Assembly: GCA_045106735.1 (NCBI GenBank)
Contig: JBGCEZ010000098.1
Span: 1 to 46,024, forward strand
DNA: 46,024 nucleotides
From: JBGCEZ01 sp045106735
Lineage (GTDB): Bacteria; Planctomycetota; Phycisphaerae; Phycisphaerales; SM1A02
Direction of reading: 5' to 3'
The stretch's first letter is position 1. Each line of letters opens with the position of its first letter. The translations under genes were made by a program, and so were the position numbers. This document shows positions 8,894 through 16,781 of this stretch, one piece after another. Below the pieces are notes generated by a model that was not told the DNA's origin, made no database searches, and was given only the letters and a program-made list of their open reading frames with translations.

Positions 8894-10315
8894 TCAGTTT
8901 CCTCCCCCGTCTTCGTCCGACGTGGCGTCGCGCCACGCCGCTTCCAAGAGTCTCGTCGCCCGGCGGTGCCGCACCATGTCCGGATCGCCCGACGTCCAGC
9001 GGCGAATGGCAAACTTGAACTCGCGGCCAGCCGACTTGATGGAGGATCCGGTCGTGGGATCCCAGACGGCTTCGTTGATCTCGGCCACCCCCAAGCCCGT
9101 CGCCACGAATGACGTGATCGCCGCGACCGCCAACTCGTCGCCGTCATCGACCACGGCATCGAAGTCGAGCAGCGCGACCCGGAGCAGCTTCTCTTCCACC
9201 GTCCGCTGACCTGCCTTCAGACGCGTGCTCGGCTGCGATGGATTCCGCACCAGTTCGCGCGTGGCGATCGGCGGCCCCAAGTCGCCGCTGGACAAGACGG
9301 GAACATCAAAGCCGAGGTAGCCGATCACCAGGGGCTGGCCGAGGTCTTCTTGCAACTCGACGGTGCGGCGGGTGCGCTGACGCAACACCAGCGAGGCCGA
9401 TGGCGGCGCGACCAATCCTGCAACGCCGCTTCCACCCGATGCGGCAGCCGGCGCCGGAACTCCGTCGGCCAGTGCGGCGTTCACCGCATTCAGTGACGAG
9501 CGATACGCCGTCGCCTCGTCGCCGGATTGCACCGTCTCGAGCGTGGCCGCACCGGCGGCCGCACCGGCGCGAAGCGCCTGACCATCGTCTTGCGTCGTCG
9601 CGATCAGGACCGAAATGTTCTGGGCGAGGAAGACTCGATTGACGCAACGCAGGTAGATCGTGTCCGAGTGCGCGGCGGCCATTTCTCCGAGCATGTCACG
9701 CACCCGCGGATCGGCGGCCCATGCGTTGAGACTCTGCAACAATCGATCGCCGGGCAACGCGTAGGTAAACGTGTCCCGCAGTGACACCGTGGCGGTCGCC
9801 GATGACGCCCCCAGCAACTCGAGTCCGACGGGCACACCACGAAGCGGGATGCCGACGTCCATGCGCCCTCCGGTCGCAACATCGACCGAGTAGTCGGGGA
9901 AGAACACCTTGGGAGCCATGACCGAAGTGGTGCCCGGCTGCCCGGGACGATCGTGCGGCGGCTGCCCAAAGCTACCGGCCCAGTATCGACTGTCGTAGAA
10001 CGCGTCGTATCCCGGAACGGGGACGTCCAGCCGCGGACCAAGCATGTCGAGCGGCACGTAGTCGTCGCGCTCAAAGAGCTCGTGCTGTTCTTGAATCGGC
10101 ACCGTGACCAAGAATACGTCACCCGGCTCCAGATCCTCCGTGGGCGGATACACCGGCATGACCTGGCTCGCTCGAATGGTCGAGAGCCAATCGCCGGCGA
10201 CGGACTCGAGTCCTTCTTGCCGGAGCCGTTCGGCGCACCCGCCTCCGAATACCAGCGCCCCGACGATGGCGACCGACGCCCCCTGACGTACCAGATGCAA
10301 ACGAGTCGTACTCAT
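8894..10315 (-). CDS. Hypothetical lipoprotein
   Basis: 473 aa from the ATG at 10315, preceded by AGGAGG. The N-terminus is a lipoprotein signal (LVRQGASVAIVGALVFGGGC, lipidation Cys27). The mature part is a mixed alpha/beta sequence without a recognised domain. It includes an aromatic Pro/Asp-rich stretch near residues 70-110 and an Ala/Gly-rich segment near residue 275. A beta-rich region (LGQPLVIGYLGFDVPVLSSG) is at about residue 325. Probably anchored to a membrane facing the periplasm. First gene of a likely three-gene minus-strand unit with the 61-aa protein and the DUF4013 protein. Confidence 0.75.
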   Translation of the reverse strand: MSTTRLHLVRQGASVAIVGALVFGGGCAERLRQEGLESVAGDWLSTIRASQVMPVYPPTEDLEPGDVFLVTVPIQEQHELFERDDYVPLDMLGPRLDVPVPGYDAFYDSRYWAGSFGQPPHDRPGQPGTTSVMAPKVFFPDYSVDVATGGRMDVGIPLRGVPVGLELLGASSATATVSLRDTFTYALPGDRLLQSLNAWAADPRVRDMLGEMAAAHSDTIYLRCVNRVFLAQNISVLIATTQDDGQALRAGAAAGAATLETVQSGDEATAYRSSLNAVNAALADGVPAPAAASGGSGVAGLVAPPSASLVLRQRTRRTVELQEDLGQPLVIGYLGFDVPVLSSGDLGPPIATRELVRNPSQPSTRLKAGQRTVEEKLLRVALLDFDAVVDDGDELAVAAITSFVATGLGVAEINEAVWDPTTGSSIKSAGREFKFAIRRWTSGDPDMVRHRRATRLLEAAWRDATSDEDGGGN

Positions 10316-10407
10316 GCTTCTGCCTCCTGTGTGTCTTTCGTCTGTCTTCCGCGCCGGCAGCGACGCGGCTGATCCGTGGGCCAGAATCCGGCCCAGGTTC
10401 CGCACCA

Positions 10408-11064
10408 TCAACGTGTTCCCGATGGAATCGTGGACTCGCCGGAGCCATCCGGATCGCCAGGGCCCGCAGAACCAGCTGGATCGGCTGGATTGGCCGGGTG
10501 AGCCGGGCGAGCCGGGCGAGCCGGGTGAGCCGGGTGAGCCGGGTGAGCCGGATCATCGGGATATCCAATGTCCTCTGCCCACAGCTCCGGACGCTCGCGT
10601 TGCATGCGCTGCATCAGTCCGATGCAACGTGGGTCGTTGACGACGTGCACTTCCACGCCGGCTTCGCGCAGCAAGTGATCGGCGCCGCGGAACGTCACAT
10701 TCTCGCCAGCAACGACAACCGGCACGCGGTGCAAGAGCGCCGCACCGGTGCACATGATGCACGGGCTCAACGTGGACACCAATGTAAGTGTGTGCCAATC
10801 GTCGCGTCGCCCCGCTTCGTGCATGCACGCAATCTCCGCGTGCATCACGGTGCTGCCGTCCTGCACGCGCCGGTTGTGTCCGCGCGCCACGATCGAACCG
10901 TCGCGCGCCAGCAACACTGCACCAATTGGAATGCCGCCTTGATCCCATGATCGCTCGGCTTGTTCAATGGCTGCGTCGAGCCCCGCCGCCCACGCGCCCG
11001 GCAGCTTCACCGGCGCGATGGTTGCCGGCTTTGGTGGACGGTTCATGTCATCGCGTGCGTTCAT
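10408..11064 (-). CDS. Cytosine deaminase of the fungal Fcy1 type, with Ala-His-Pro repeat tail
   Basis: 218 aa. A zinc-dependent cytidine-deaminase-fold enzyme: His75-Ala-Glu77 and Pro101-Cys102-Ile-Met-Cys105 form the zinc site. Several stretches match yeast cytosine deaminase rather than the usual bacterial CodA or TadA: GGIPIGAVLL, RGHNRRVQDGS, TLSPCIMCTGA, VVAGENVTF, and the end RPELWAEDIG (yeast RPQDWFEDIG). The expected reaction is cytosine to uracil plus ammonia in the cytoplasm. From about residue 170 the protein continues as a Pro-Ala-His/Pro-Ala-Arg repeat and a Gly/Pro/Ser-rich tail to residue 218, absent from the family core. A second in-frame ATG at 11046 is possible. Confidence 0.88.
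   Translation of the reverse strand: MNARDDMNRPPKPATIAPVKLPGAWAAGLDAAIEQAERSWDQGGIPIGAVLLARDGSIVARGHNRRVQDGSTVMHAEIACMHEAGRRDDWHTLTLVSTLSPCIMCTGAALLHRVPVVVAGENVTFRGADHLLREAGVEVHVVNDPRCIGLMQRMQRERPELWAEDIGYPDDPAHPAHPAHPARPARPAHPANPADPAGSAGPGDPDGSGESTIPSGTR
10499..10552 (-). repeat. 9-bp tandem repeat inside the deaminase tail
   Basis: Six contiguous 9-bp units, plus-strand form YGAGCCGGG. Read on the minus strand in the frame of the deaminase gene they encode Pro-Ala-His or Pro-Ala-Arg per unit. Confidence 0.85.
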
Positions 11065-11243
11065 TGGTGTGTTGACTCCGGAAGGTCGATGGCTCGCCCG
11101 AGATGCAGGCTACCGCGCCGCGTACGCACTGTCATTCAAGCCAAGTTCGTGACATTGAGCGCACAAACCCATGCTCCAGCGCCTCTTACTGTGGCGTCGC
11201 ACACGCATGCAACGCCCGCTTCCACAATTGAAGGACACTCGCC

Positions 11244-11663
11244 ATGCGGACCACTACGAACCGTTTCTCTCGCCACGCCCTTGCTTCAGCCGCCACCGCC
11301 CTCGTCGCTTTGCCTCTGGCCATCGCCAGTGATCTCGGCACCACCGGCGGCGATTTCGGCACCGAAGGACCGGCCACGCGAGAACGGGTGGCTCCTGCGG
11401 TCGACCGGTACGCCTTGCCGCCGGCGGTCTGGTCCGAAGATCCGCTCGGCGTCGGCATCGAGATCGAAGCTCCGCCGAAGGACGCCCGAGCCGATGGATG
11501 CCTCAGTGATGTCGACCAGTCCGGCGCCGTCGACTTCGAAGACTTTCTCTACATCCTCATCAACCAAGGTGCGCAACATCGTGCGTACGACTTGGACAAC
11601 AGCGGCATGGTTGACTTCAGCGACCTGTTGCACGTGATCATCGATCAGGGTTGCACCGGCTGA
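11244..11663 (+). CDS. Small secreted dockerin-like protein
   Basis: 139 aa with a signal peptide (RHALASAATALVALPLAIAS) and a GAAGGACAC upstream of the ATG. After a Pro-rich linker (residues 30-88) come two EF-hand-like repeats: DVDQSGAVDFEDFLYILIN and DLDNSGMVDFSDLLHVIID. Each has the alternating Asp/Asn/Ser calcium ligands and the Leu-rich helix of type I dockerins. The protein is almost only a dockerin pair plus linker, so it may be a minimal docking or calcium-binding module. No cohesin domain is visible in the window. It faces the deaminase gene divergently. Confidence 0.75.
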   Translation: MRTTTNRFSRHALASAATALVALPLAIASDLGTTGGDFGTEGPATRERVAPAVDRYALPPAVWSEDPLGVGIEIEAPPKDARADGCLSDVDQSGAVDFEDFLYILINQGAQHRAYDLDNSGMVDFSDLLHVIIDQGCTG

Positions 11664-11757
11664 CCCGCTGCCGGACCGACTCTCTCCGCGACACCGACTC
11701 CATGCGAGTCCGGGGGTCGCACTCCTCCTCCGATCGCGCTGGGGGGGGTTCCCACCG

Positions 11758-11793
11758 GCAGGGCCGTGCGACTTCTCCGTCGCGCGGCCCTGC
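11758..11793. terminator. Bidirectional hairpin between convergent genes
   Basis: Inverted repeat GCAGGGCCGTGCGAC / GTCGCGCGGCCCTGC: 15 bp, one G-U wobble, 6-nt loop TTCTCC. It lies midway between the stops of the converging genes at 11663 and 11827. There is no T-run, so termination is inferred from position and stem strength. Confidence 0.5.
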
Positions 11794-11826
11794 TGCATGG
11801 TGACACTCGATCCGCGGCCAAGCGTG

Positions 11827-12519
11827 TCATGCCGAGGATGAACCGCACTCCGAGCAGCGCTCGGACGAAGACGAATGACGGTATCCACAGCGCCCACAAC
11901 GACCACGCATGCGGCGTTGTAGTTTCCATGCCGACCCAAGAGCGACCCAGAGCAATTGCAACCCGACCGTCCACGCCAGGATGCTGGTCGCAGCCCCGAG
12001 CCAACGCACCCCAATCGCCCACTCCATGCCGAACGCGCGGCCACACGGGACGCCGCCGACGGAGTCGAGGTACTCGCGCCTGCTCTGTTCGGACACGACC
12101 GGCTGTGGACGAACCCCCACGAACTCGAGCGTCCGCCACGGCCAACCGGCCCGTACGACGGAAGCGTTGAGTCTGGCCAGTCCGTCGATTTGCAGCGACC
12201 GGAACGACCGCTCATCCATCGGCGCAAATCGATCGAGCATCCAGTCGGGCGCCTCGCTGCGTTCGCGAAGAACCGGCCTGGACACCATCGACGGATGGAT
12301 CGTGAGGTCGTTACGATCGACGGTGCGCTTCGAGAACTCGGCGGAAGCCACGGCCACCTGCCCGCCGAACGTCCGCGGCTCGCCGAAGTCCTCGGTCACC
12401 GGATCGCCCGGCGATCGCATCATCATCCACGCCGAGCCGGCGGACATCGCCAACTCCAGGACGACGGCGCACACGAGCGTGATGACGACTCTTCGGAGGC
12501 GAGTTCGGATCGTGAACAC
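11827..12519 (-). CDS. Membrane protein with C-terminal zinc ribbon
   Basis: 230 aa with a GTG at 12519 taken as start; a longer frame from GTG 12588 would overlap the epimerase gene by 31 bp. It opens with Arg-rich residues and a helix (RRVVITLVCAVVLELAMSAG). A soluble domain (about residues 40-165) and a second helix (GAATSILAWTVGLQLLWVAL) follow. The C-terminus is CGRCGYRHSSSSERCSECG, a four-cysteine zinc ribbon of the kind frequent in planctomycete membrane proteins. The ribbon should be cytoplasmic if the protein has two transmembrane helices. Same direction as, and 38 bp after, the epimerase. No function recognised. Confidence 0.7.
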   Translation of the reverse strand: MFTIRTRLRRVVITLVCAVVLELAMSAGSAWMMMRSPGDPVTEDFGEPRTFGGQVAVASAEFSKRTVDRNDLTIHPSMVSRPVLRERSEAPDWMLDRFAPMDERSFRSLQIDGLARLNASVVRAGWPWRTLEFVGVRPQPVVSEQSRREYLDSVGGVPCGRAFGMEWAIGVRWLGAATSILAWTVGLQLLWVALGSAWKLQRRMRGRCGRCGYRHSSSSERCSECGSSSA

Positions 12520-12557
12520 TCCAACCGGTGGCGGGTTCGCGGCAATCGCGCCGATCG

Positions 12558-13556
12558 CTACGCCGACGCTTCGTGCCAGGCCCGGCACCAGTCCACCGTC
12601 CGGGCCAAGCCGACGTCAAAGTCGGCCACCGGCTCGTAGTTGAGCAATTCGCGCGCGGCATCGATGCACGCCGCACTGTCACGTACTTCGCCGCGGCGGG
12701 CCTCGGCGTGCTCAATCTTCGCCGGCACGCCGATCAATGCTTCGAGCCGGGCAACCAGATCCAGCACGGTGCGCGGCGCGCCGGCCGCGACGTTGACGGT
12801 TTCCCCGCGGAGGAATCGCTCGCCGGCGCCGGCCAGCAAATTTGCGTGCACCGCGTTGTCCACGTACGTGAAGTCGCGGGTCTGCTTGCCGTCGCCAAAG
12901 ACGCGAATCGGTTCCCCCCGCAGCATCGCGGTGGCGAAACGCGGAATGACCGCGGCGTACGGCGAATCGGGCCGCTGACGCGGACCGAAGATATTGAAGT
13001 AGCGCAGCGTGACCGCATCGAAGTCAAAGCACTGGGCGTACGCCCGCACCGAGAATTCGCCGGCTCCCTTGGCCGCGGCGTAGGGCGAGCGAATGTCCGG
13101 GGCCATTGATTCGCGGCGCGGAAAGCCCGGCCGGTCGCCATAGAAGCTGCTGCTGCCGGCGTAGACGAACGTCCGCACGCCGCCGTCCCGGGCCGCATCG
13201 AGCGCGGCCATCGTGCCGCCGGCGTTCACGTCGACGTACGCAACCGGCTCTTCCACACTGCGGGGCACCGAGGCGATGGCCGCCTGGTGAAAGACGACGT
13301 GGCTCCCGGCGATGGTCTCGCGCAGTGCGGCGTCGTCGCGCAAATCGCCGACGACGAGCGTCGCGCCGGCGGCGCACGCTCCGGTCAGGTTGTCGCGCGA
13401 GCCGTTGGACAGGTCGTCGAACGCCACGACGTGCGCGCCAAATGCCACCAGCGCATCGACAAGGTGCGAGCCGATGAAGCCCGCCCCGCCGGTGACCACC
13501 ACGCGCCGGCCCGCGTACGCGCGGGACAGTTCGTGCGACGTCGACGCCTCGACCAC
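12558..13556 (-). CDS. NAD-dependent sugar-nucleotide epimerase (GalE/WbpP-like SDR)
   Basis: 332 aa, GTG start 7 bp after the preceding stop. The extended SDR fold is clear: NAD-binding VVVTGGAGFIGSHL near residue 20 and DLSNGS at the beta2 end. The catalytic region has GSSSFYG and the SPYAAAKGAGE motif with the YxxxK pair. GPRQRPDSPYAAVIPRF and RDFTYVDNAV are typical of UDP-GlcNAc/UDP-glucose 4-epimerases related to WbpP. It would interconvert C4 epimers of UDP-hexoses for surface polysaccharide. A dTDP-glucose dehydratase role is less likely from these motifs. The upstream lipoprotein gene and the downstream zinc-ribbon gene run in the same direction. Confidence 0.9.
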   Translation of the reverse strand: MVEASTSHELSRAYAGRRVVVTGGAGFIGSHLVDALVAFGAHVVAFDDLSNGSRDNLTGACAAGATLVVGDLRDDAALRETIAGSHVVFHQAAIASVPRSVEEPVAYVDVNAGGTMAALDAARDGGVRTFVYAGSSSFYGDRPGFPRRESMAPDIRSPYAAAKGAGEFSVRAYAQCFDFDAVTLRYFNIFGPRQRPDSPYAAVIPRFATAMLRGEPIRVFGDGKQTRDFTYVDNAVHANLLAGAGERFLRGETVNVAAGAPRTVLDLVARLEALIGVPAKIEHAEARRGEVRDSAACIDAARELLNYEPVADFDVGLARTVDWCRAWHEASA

Positions 13557-13563
13557 GCGCCGA

Positions 13564-14256
13564 TCAGCCGGAGTGACCGCGGGGAAGCGGCTGCACGGGG
13601 TCGGTGAGGTCGATGTTCAGATCGTTCTCGGAGTTGCGGCGCCGGCGCTCGGTGGCGTCGGCCAGTGCCCCGGCGTAGCCCAGCTCGGGAACGTCGGTCG
13701 GAATGCGCCAGTCGCGGGTGCGTTCGACGAACCAGCCCCGCAGCAGCTCCCGGCGGAAGGTGATGGTGGTGAGTACCGGCGTCCCGCCGCGTGGGCGACG
13801 GATGACGTCGACCTGGGCTTCGGTTCCGCGCAGTCGAATCTGCTCGACGTGGATGACCTCGGGGGCGACCTCGGTGGCCGGAAAGGCCTGACCGAGCCGG
13901 CCGGCGACGGTTTCCCACACGCTCAACGGCGTGCCGACGGGCAGATTGAAGGGCGTGGGCGGAAGCTTTTCGGCCTCGGCGTATTCCTCATGCTCGAGGG
14001 CGTAAGCGACGGCAACGGCCCGGGCCATCAGCTCGGGGAGCGGGGCCACACGCGGCTCGGCGATGGTGACCGACCGCTCGACCTTGGGGTACGTGGCCCA
14101 GGGAGCGCAGCCCCCAAGGCTCGCGGCCGAGGCAACGAGGGCCAGGCCCAAGCCAGCGGAGACCGCACCACGGGCGGCGGTCCCACAGAAGGCGGATCCG
14201 CGCGAGGCCAGGCGGCGGGCGGGACGACGCGAGAGACGCCGAACTCGATCAATCAC
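13564..14256 (-). CDS. Hypothetical lipoprotein
   Basis: 230 aa with a GTG start at 14256 and GGAG upstream. A long Arg-rich leader precedes a lipobox (LALVASAASLGGC, Cys50). The mature part has a helical segment (LPELMARAVAVAYALEHEEY) and a mixed beta region (VIHVEQIRLRGTEAQVDVIR). The acidic C-terminus contains RRRRNSENDLNIDL. No family recognised. Its stop is 7 bp before the epimerase start, so the two are probably co-transcribed. It diverges from ubiX. Confidence 0.7.
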   Translation of the reverse strand: MIDRVRRLSRRPARRLASRGSAFCGTAARGAVSAGLGLALVASAASLGGCAPWATYPKVERSVTIAEPRVAPLPELMARAVAVAYALEHEEYAEAEKLPPTPFNLPVGTPLSVWETVAGRLGQAFPATEVAPEVIHVEQIRLRGTEAQVDVIRRPRGGTPVLTTITFRRELLRGWFVERTRDWRIPTDVPELGYAGALADATERRRRNSENDLNIDLTDPVQPLPRGHSG

Positions 14257-14405
14257 GGGCGGACTCCGACCGGGAAGGACATAGAAGGAGGAGGAGACGT
14301 TGGCCGTCGGGATGACCGGCGGATGCGAGGGTACCAGACGGCGCAGACTCGCCGGGGAGTCCGGTTTCGCCCTCCTGCGACTCGGCCGCGCTACCGTACC
14401 GCTCT

Positions 14406-15098
14406 ATGGATCAATCCCCCGAATCGCTCCATTCCGGCCACGGCCCGGTCGGTCAGTCCGGCATCGGCCCGGCCCGCATCGTCGTCGGCATCACTGGCGC
14501 GAGCGGCGCGGCCTACGCCCGCCGGACCGTGGAACTGGCGGCCGCCGCCGGCTGGGAGGTCCACGTGTCCATCACCAGCCTGGGCCGCCGACTGCTGGCC
14601 GAAGAACTTGGCCTCAAGCGGATCGACGCCGACGCCCTGTCCGGCGGCCGCGGCGAACGGCTTGTCATCCACAATGACAACGACCTCGGGGCGTCAATCG
14701 CCAGCGGCTCGTTCCTTCACCGCGGGATGATCGTGGTCCCGGCCTCGAGCAACACGATCGCCGCCGTCGCGGCGGGCATCACCGATTCGCTGGTCCAGCG
14801 GGCCGCGAGCGTGACCCTCAAGCAGCGGCGGACCCTCATCCTCGCCCACCGCGAATCCCCGCTGAGCCTGATCGACATCCGCAATATGGAACGCCTGTCC
14901 CTGGCCGGTGCGATCGTGGCCCCCTGCAATCCCGGCTTCTACCTGAACCCCACCACGGTGGACGAGATCGTGGACTTCGTCGCCGGCCGACTCGTGGACC
15001 TCGTGGGCGTGCCCCACGATCTGGACATCCGGTGGGAAACCGGCCGAGGCCGCGCTGGCCCGAAGGACGGCCCCGACGACGGACCCAATGACGGGTAG
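14406..15098 (+). CDS. ubiX: UbiX-like flavin prenyltransferase
   Basis: 230 aa. The UbiX/Pad1 family joins dimethylallyl phosphate to reduced FMN to make prenylated FMN, the cofactor of UbiD-type decarboxylases. Seen are the FMN loop GITGASGAAYARRTVEL near residue 28, the VPASSNTIAAVAAGITDSLV motif and the HRESPLSLIDIRNMERLSLAGAIV segment with the conserved Arg/Glu. PCNPGFYLNPTTVDEIVDF completes the family. A short Asp-Gly-Pro repeat tail (residues 218-230) lies beyond the usual end. No ubiD partner is in the window. No good Shine-Dalgarno sequence precedes the ATG. Confidence 0.92.
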   Translation: MDQSPESLHSGHGPVGQSGIGPARIVVGITGASGAAYARRTVELAAAAGWEVHVSITSLGRRLLAEELGLKRIDADALSGGRGERLVIHNDNDLGASIASGSFLHRGMIVVPASSNTIAAVAAGITDSLVQRAASVTLKQRRTLILAHRESPLSLIDIRNMERLSLAGAIVAPCNPGFYLNPTTVDEIVDFVAGRLVDLVGVPHDLDIRWETGRGRAGPKDGPDDGPNDG

Positions 15099-15371
15099 TC
15101 TTGGACGCGGATCCGGATTCGACGCGTCGCGCGCACCTCGCCCGTACGGAATTCGTACGGGGTCGGCGGCGGGCGAAATCGGTCAGATCTGCGCCTTGAA
15201 GGACCGGGAAGTGAACCGGATGGCCGTCTGGGCCGTACCACCGGACCTCTTCCGGCCGCCTCGCGGTGGGTCGGCTCACGCGCCGAATCGGCCCACCCGA
15301 TGATCCTTGCGGGGACGCCAGGTCCGGTACCGCCGGCCACGTCTCGCCCGCTCTTCTCCGACGCTCTCCAG

Positions 15372-16469
15372 ATGCCGAGTTTCCGCCCGATGCCCTCGAT
15401 CTCCACGAATCGTCTCCGTGCCGTCCGCGACCGTGACGCCGCGTGGGTGCGTCGCCCGGCCATCGGACTGGCCTCCGCCGCGATGTTCACCGCGATCATG
15501 GCCGCCGGCCTGACCGGCTGCAGCGGACTGCCGGAACCGGCGCCGGTCACTGGCCCCGCGATCATGGGCACCAGCGTGCCGAGCGGCGCCGAAGCCGCCC
15601 AGATCGCGATGGCGAACACCGCTCGCGATTCCGGCGACTACGAGACGGCCCTGGACATCTTCCAAACAATCCTGGCCGAGAACCCGACGGTGACGTCGGC
15701 CTACATCGGCATCGGCGAAATCCACCTCGAGAACGACGAGCCCGAGCTGGCCGAGCCGGCCTTCCGCCGCGCGACGCGCCTCGAGCCCCGGAACTTCGGC
15801 GCCCAGTACGGCCACGGCCTCGCCCTGCAGTTGCTCGGCCGCCTGCGTGAAGCGGTGCTTGCCTACCAGCGCGCCCTCACGATCAATCCCGACGACTTCC
15901 AGGCCAACCTGGACATCGCCATCGCCTACCTCGACCTTGGACGCGACGACCGCGCCCGCACGTTCGCCGAGCGCGCGGTGGACATCGATCCGGCCAGCGG
16001 CCCAGCCCGCGTGAACCTTGGGGCGATCTGCGCCCGCCAGAATGACACTGGCCAAGCGATTGAGCATTACATTGCCGCCCTGGAAATCATGGGCAACGAA
16101 CCGCGGCTGATGGCCAACCTCGTCTACGCCCTTTCGGATGAGAACCGCTACCGCGAAGCGGTGAACACCGCGCGGCAGCTCGTGCGCATCGAACCCGCGG
16201 CCGACATCTACGAACGCCTCGGCTGGTGCCACTTCAAGCTCCGCGAGTACGACGAGTCGCTCGATGCATACCAACGCGGCCTGGACCTCGACCCCGACCA
16301 CTGGCCGAGCCTGAACGGCGTTGGCGTGAACGCCCTCAACGCGTGGCTGCTGAGCGACGGCGACGACGAACGCATGCGGTACACCGCCGGCGAAGCGTTC
16401 CGCCAGTCCATCCGCCTGAACCCGCAGCAGCAGCAGGTCATCAATCTGTTGATTGAATACCGACTCTGA
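15372..16469 (+). CDS. TPR-repeat lipoprotein
   Basis: 365 aa from the ATG at 15372; ATGs at 15300 and 15390 are also possible, none with a clear Shine-Dalgarno sequence. A lipobox (AAMFTAIMAAGLTGC, Cys50) indicates membrane anchoring. The rest is about eight tetratricopeptide repeats from residue 75 to the end, for example DYETALDIFQTILAENPT, REAVLAYQRALTINPDDFQA, DRARTFAERAVDIDPASGPA and DESLDAYQRGLDLDPDHW. TPR lipoproteins scaffold envelope protein complexes (PilF/BamD-like roles). No specific partner is evident here. Confidence 0.85.
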   Translation: MPSFRPMPSISTNRLRAVRDRDAAWVRRPAIGLASAAMFTAIMAAGLTGCSGLPEPAPVTGPAIMGTSVPSGAEAAQIAMANTARDSGDYETALDIFQTILAENPTVTSAYIGIGEIHLENDEPELAEPAFRRATRLEPRNFGAQYGHGLALQLLGRLREAVLAYQRALTINPDDFQANLDIAIAYLDLGRDDRARTFAERAVDIDPASGPARVNLGAICARQNDTGQAIEHYIAALEIMGNEPRLMANLVYALSDENRYREAVNTARQLVRIEPAADIYERLGWCHFKLREYDESLDAYQRGLDLDPDHWPSLNGVGVNALNAWLLSDGDDERMRYTAGEAFRQSIRLNPQQQQVINLLIEYRL

Positions 16470-16512
16470 TGCGGCGGGCGATTCGTCGCCGCCAGCACGA
16501 GTGCAGAATCTG

Positions 16513-16550
16513 ACAACGGCCCGTCGCCCCACGACGGGCCGTTGTTCTTT
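16513..16550 (+). terminator. Rho-independent terminator
   Basis: Perfect 14-bp stem ACAACGGCCCGTCG / CGACGGGCCGTTGT with loop CCCCA, followed by TCTTT. It lies 44 bp after the TPR lipoprotein stop on the same strand. Confidence 0.85.
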
Positions 16551-16781
16551 GGGCGAAGCGCGCGTTGCCGAAGCTGCACGCCGGGTCCGAGCCGCGGCCT
16601 TGCGGTCTTTCGTCGCCGCCCCCATGATCGAGCATGATCGAGCGAGTTCGAGCATGATCGAGCAAGATCAGTCGATCGCGACTCACGACCCGGTGCATCC
16701 ATCGTGACCGTCGGCGTCCCGCCGACTCGCCCATCACTTCCCCCGCCACGCCCCGCTCTGAAGCAATTGGACCTGCAACCC

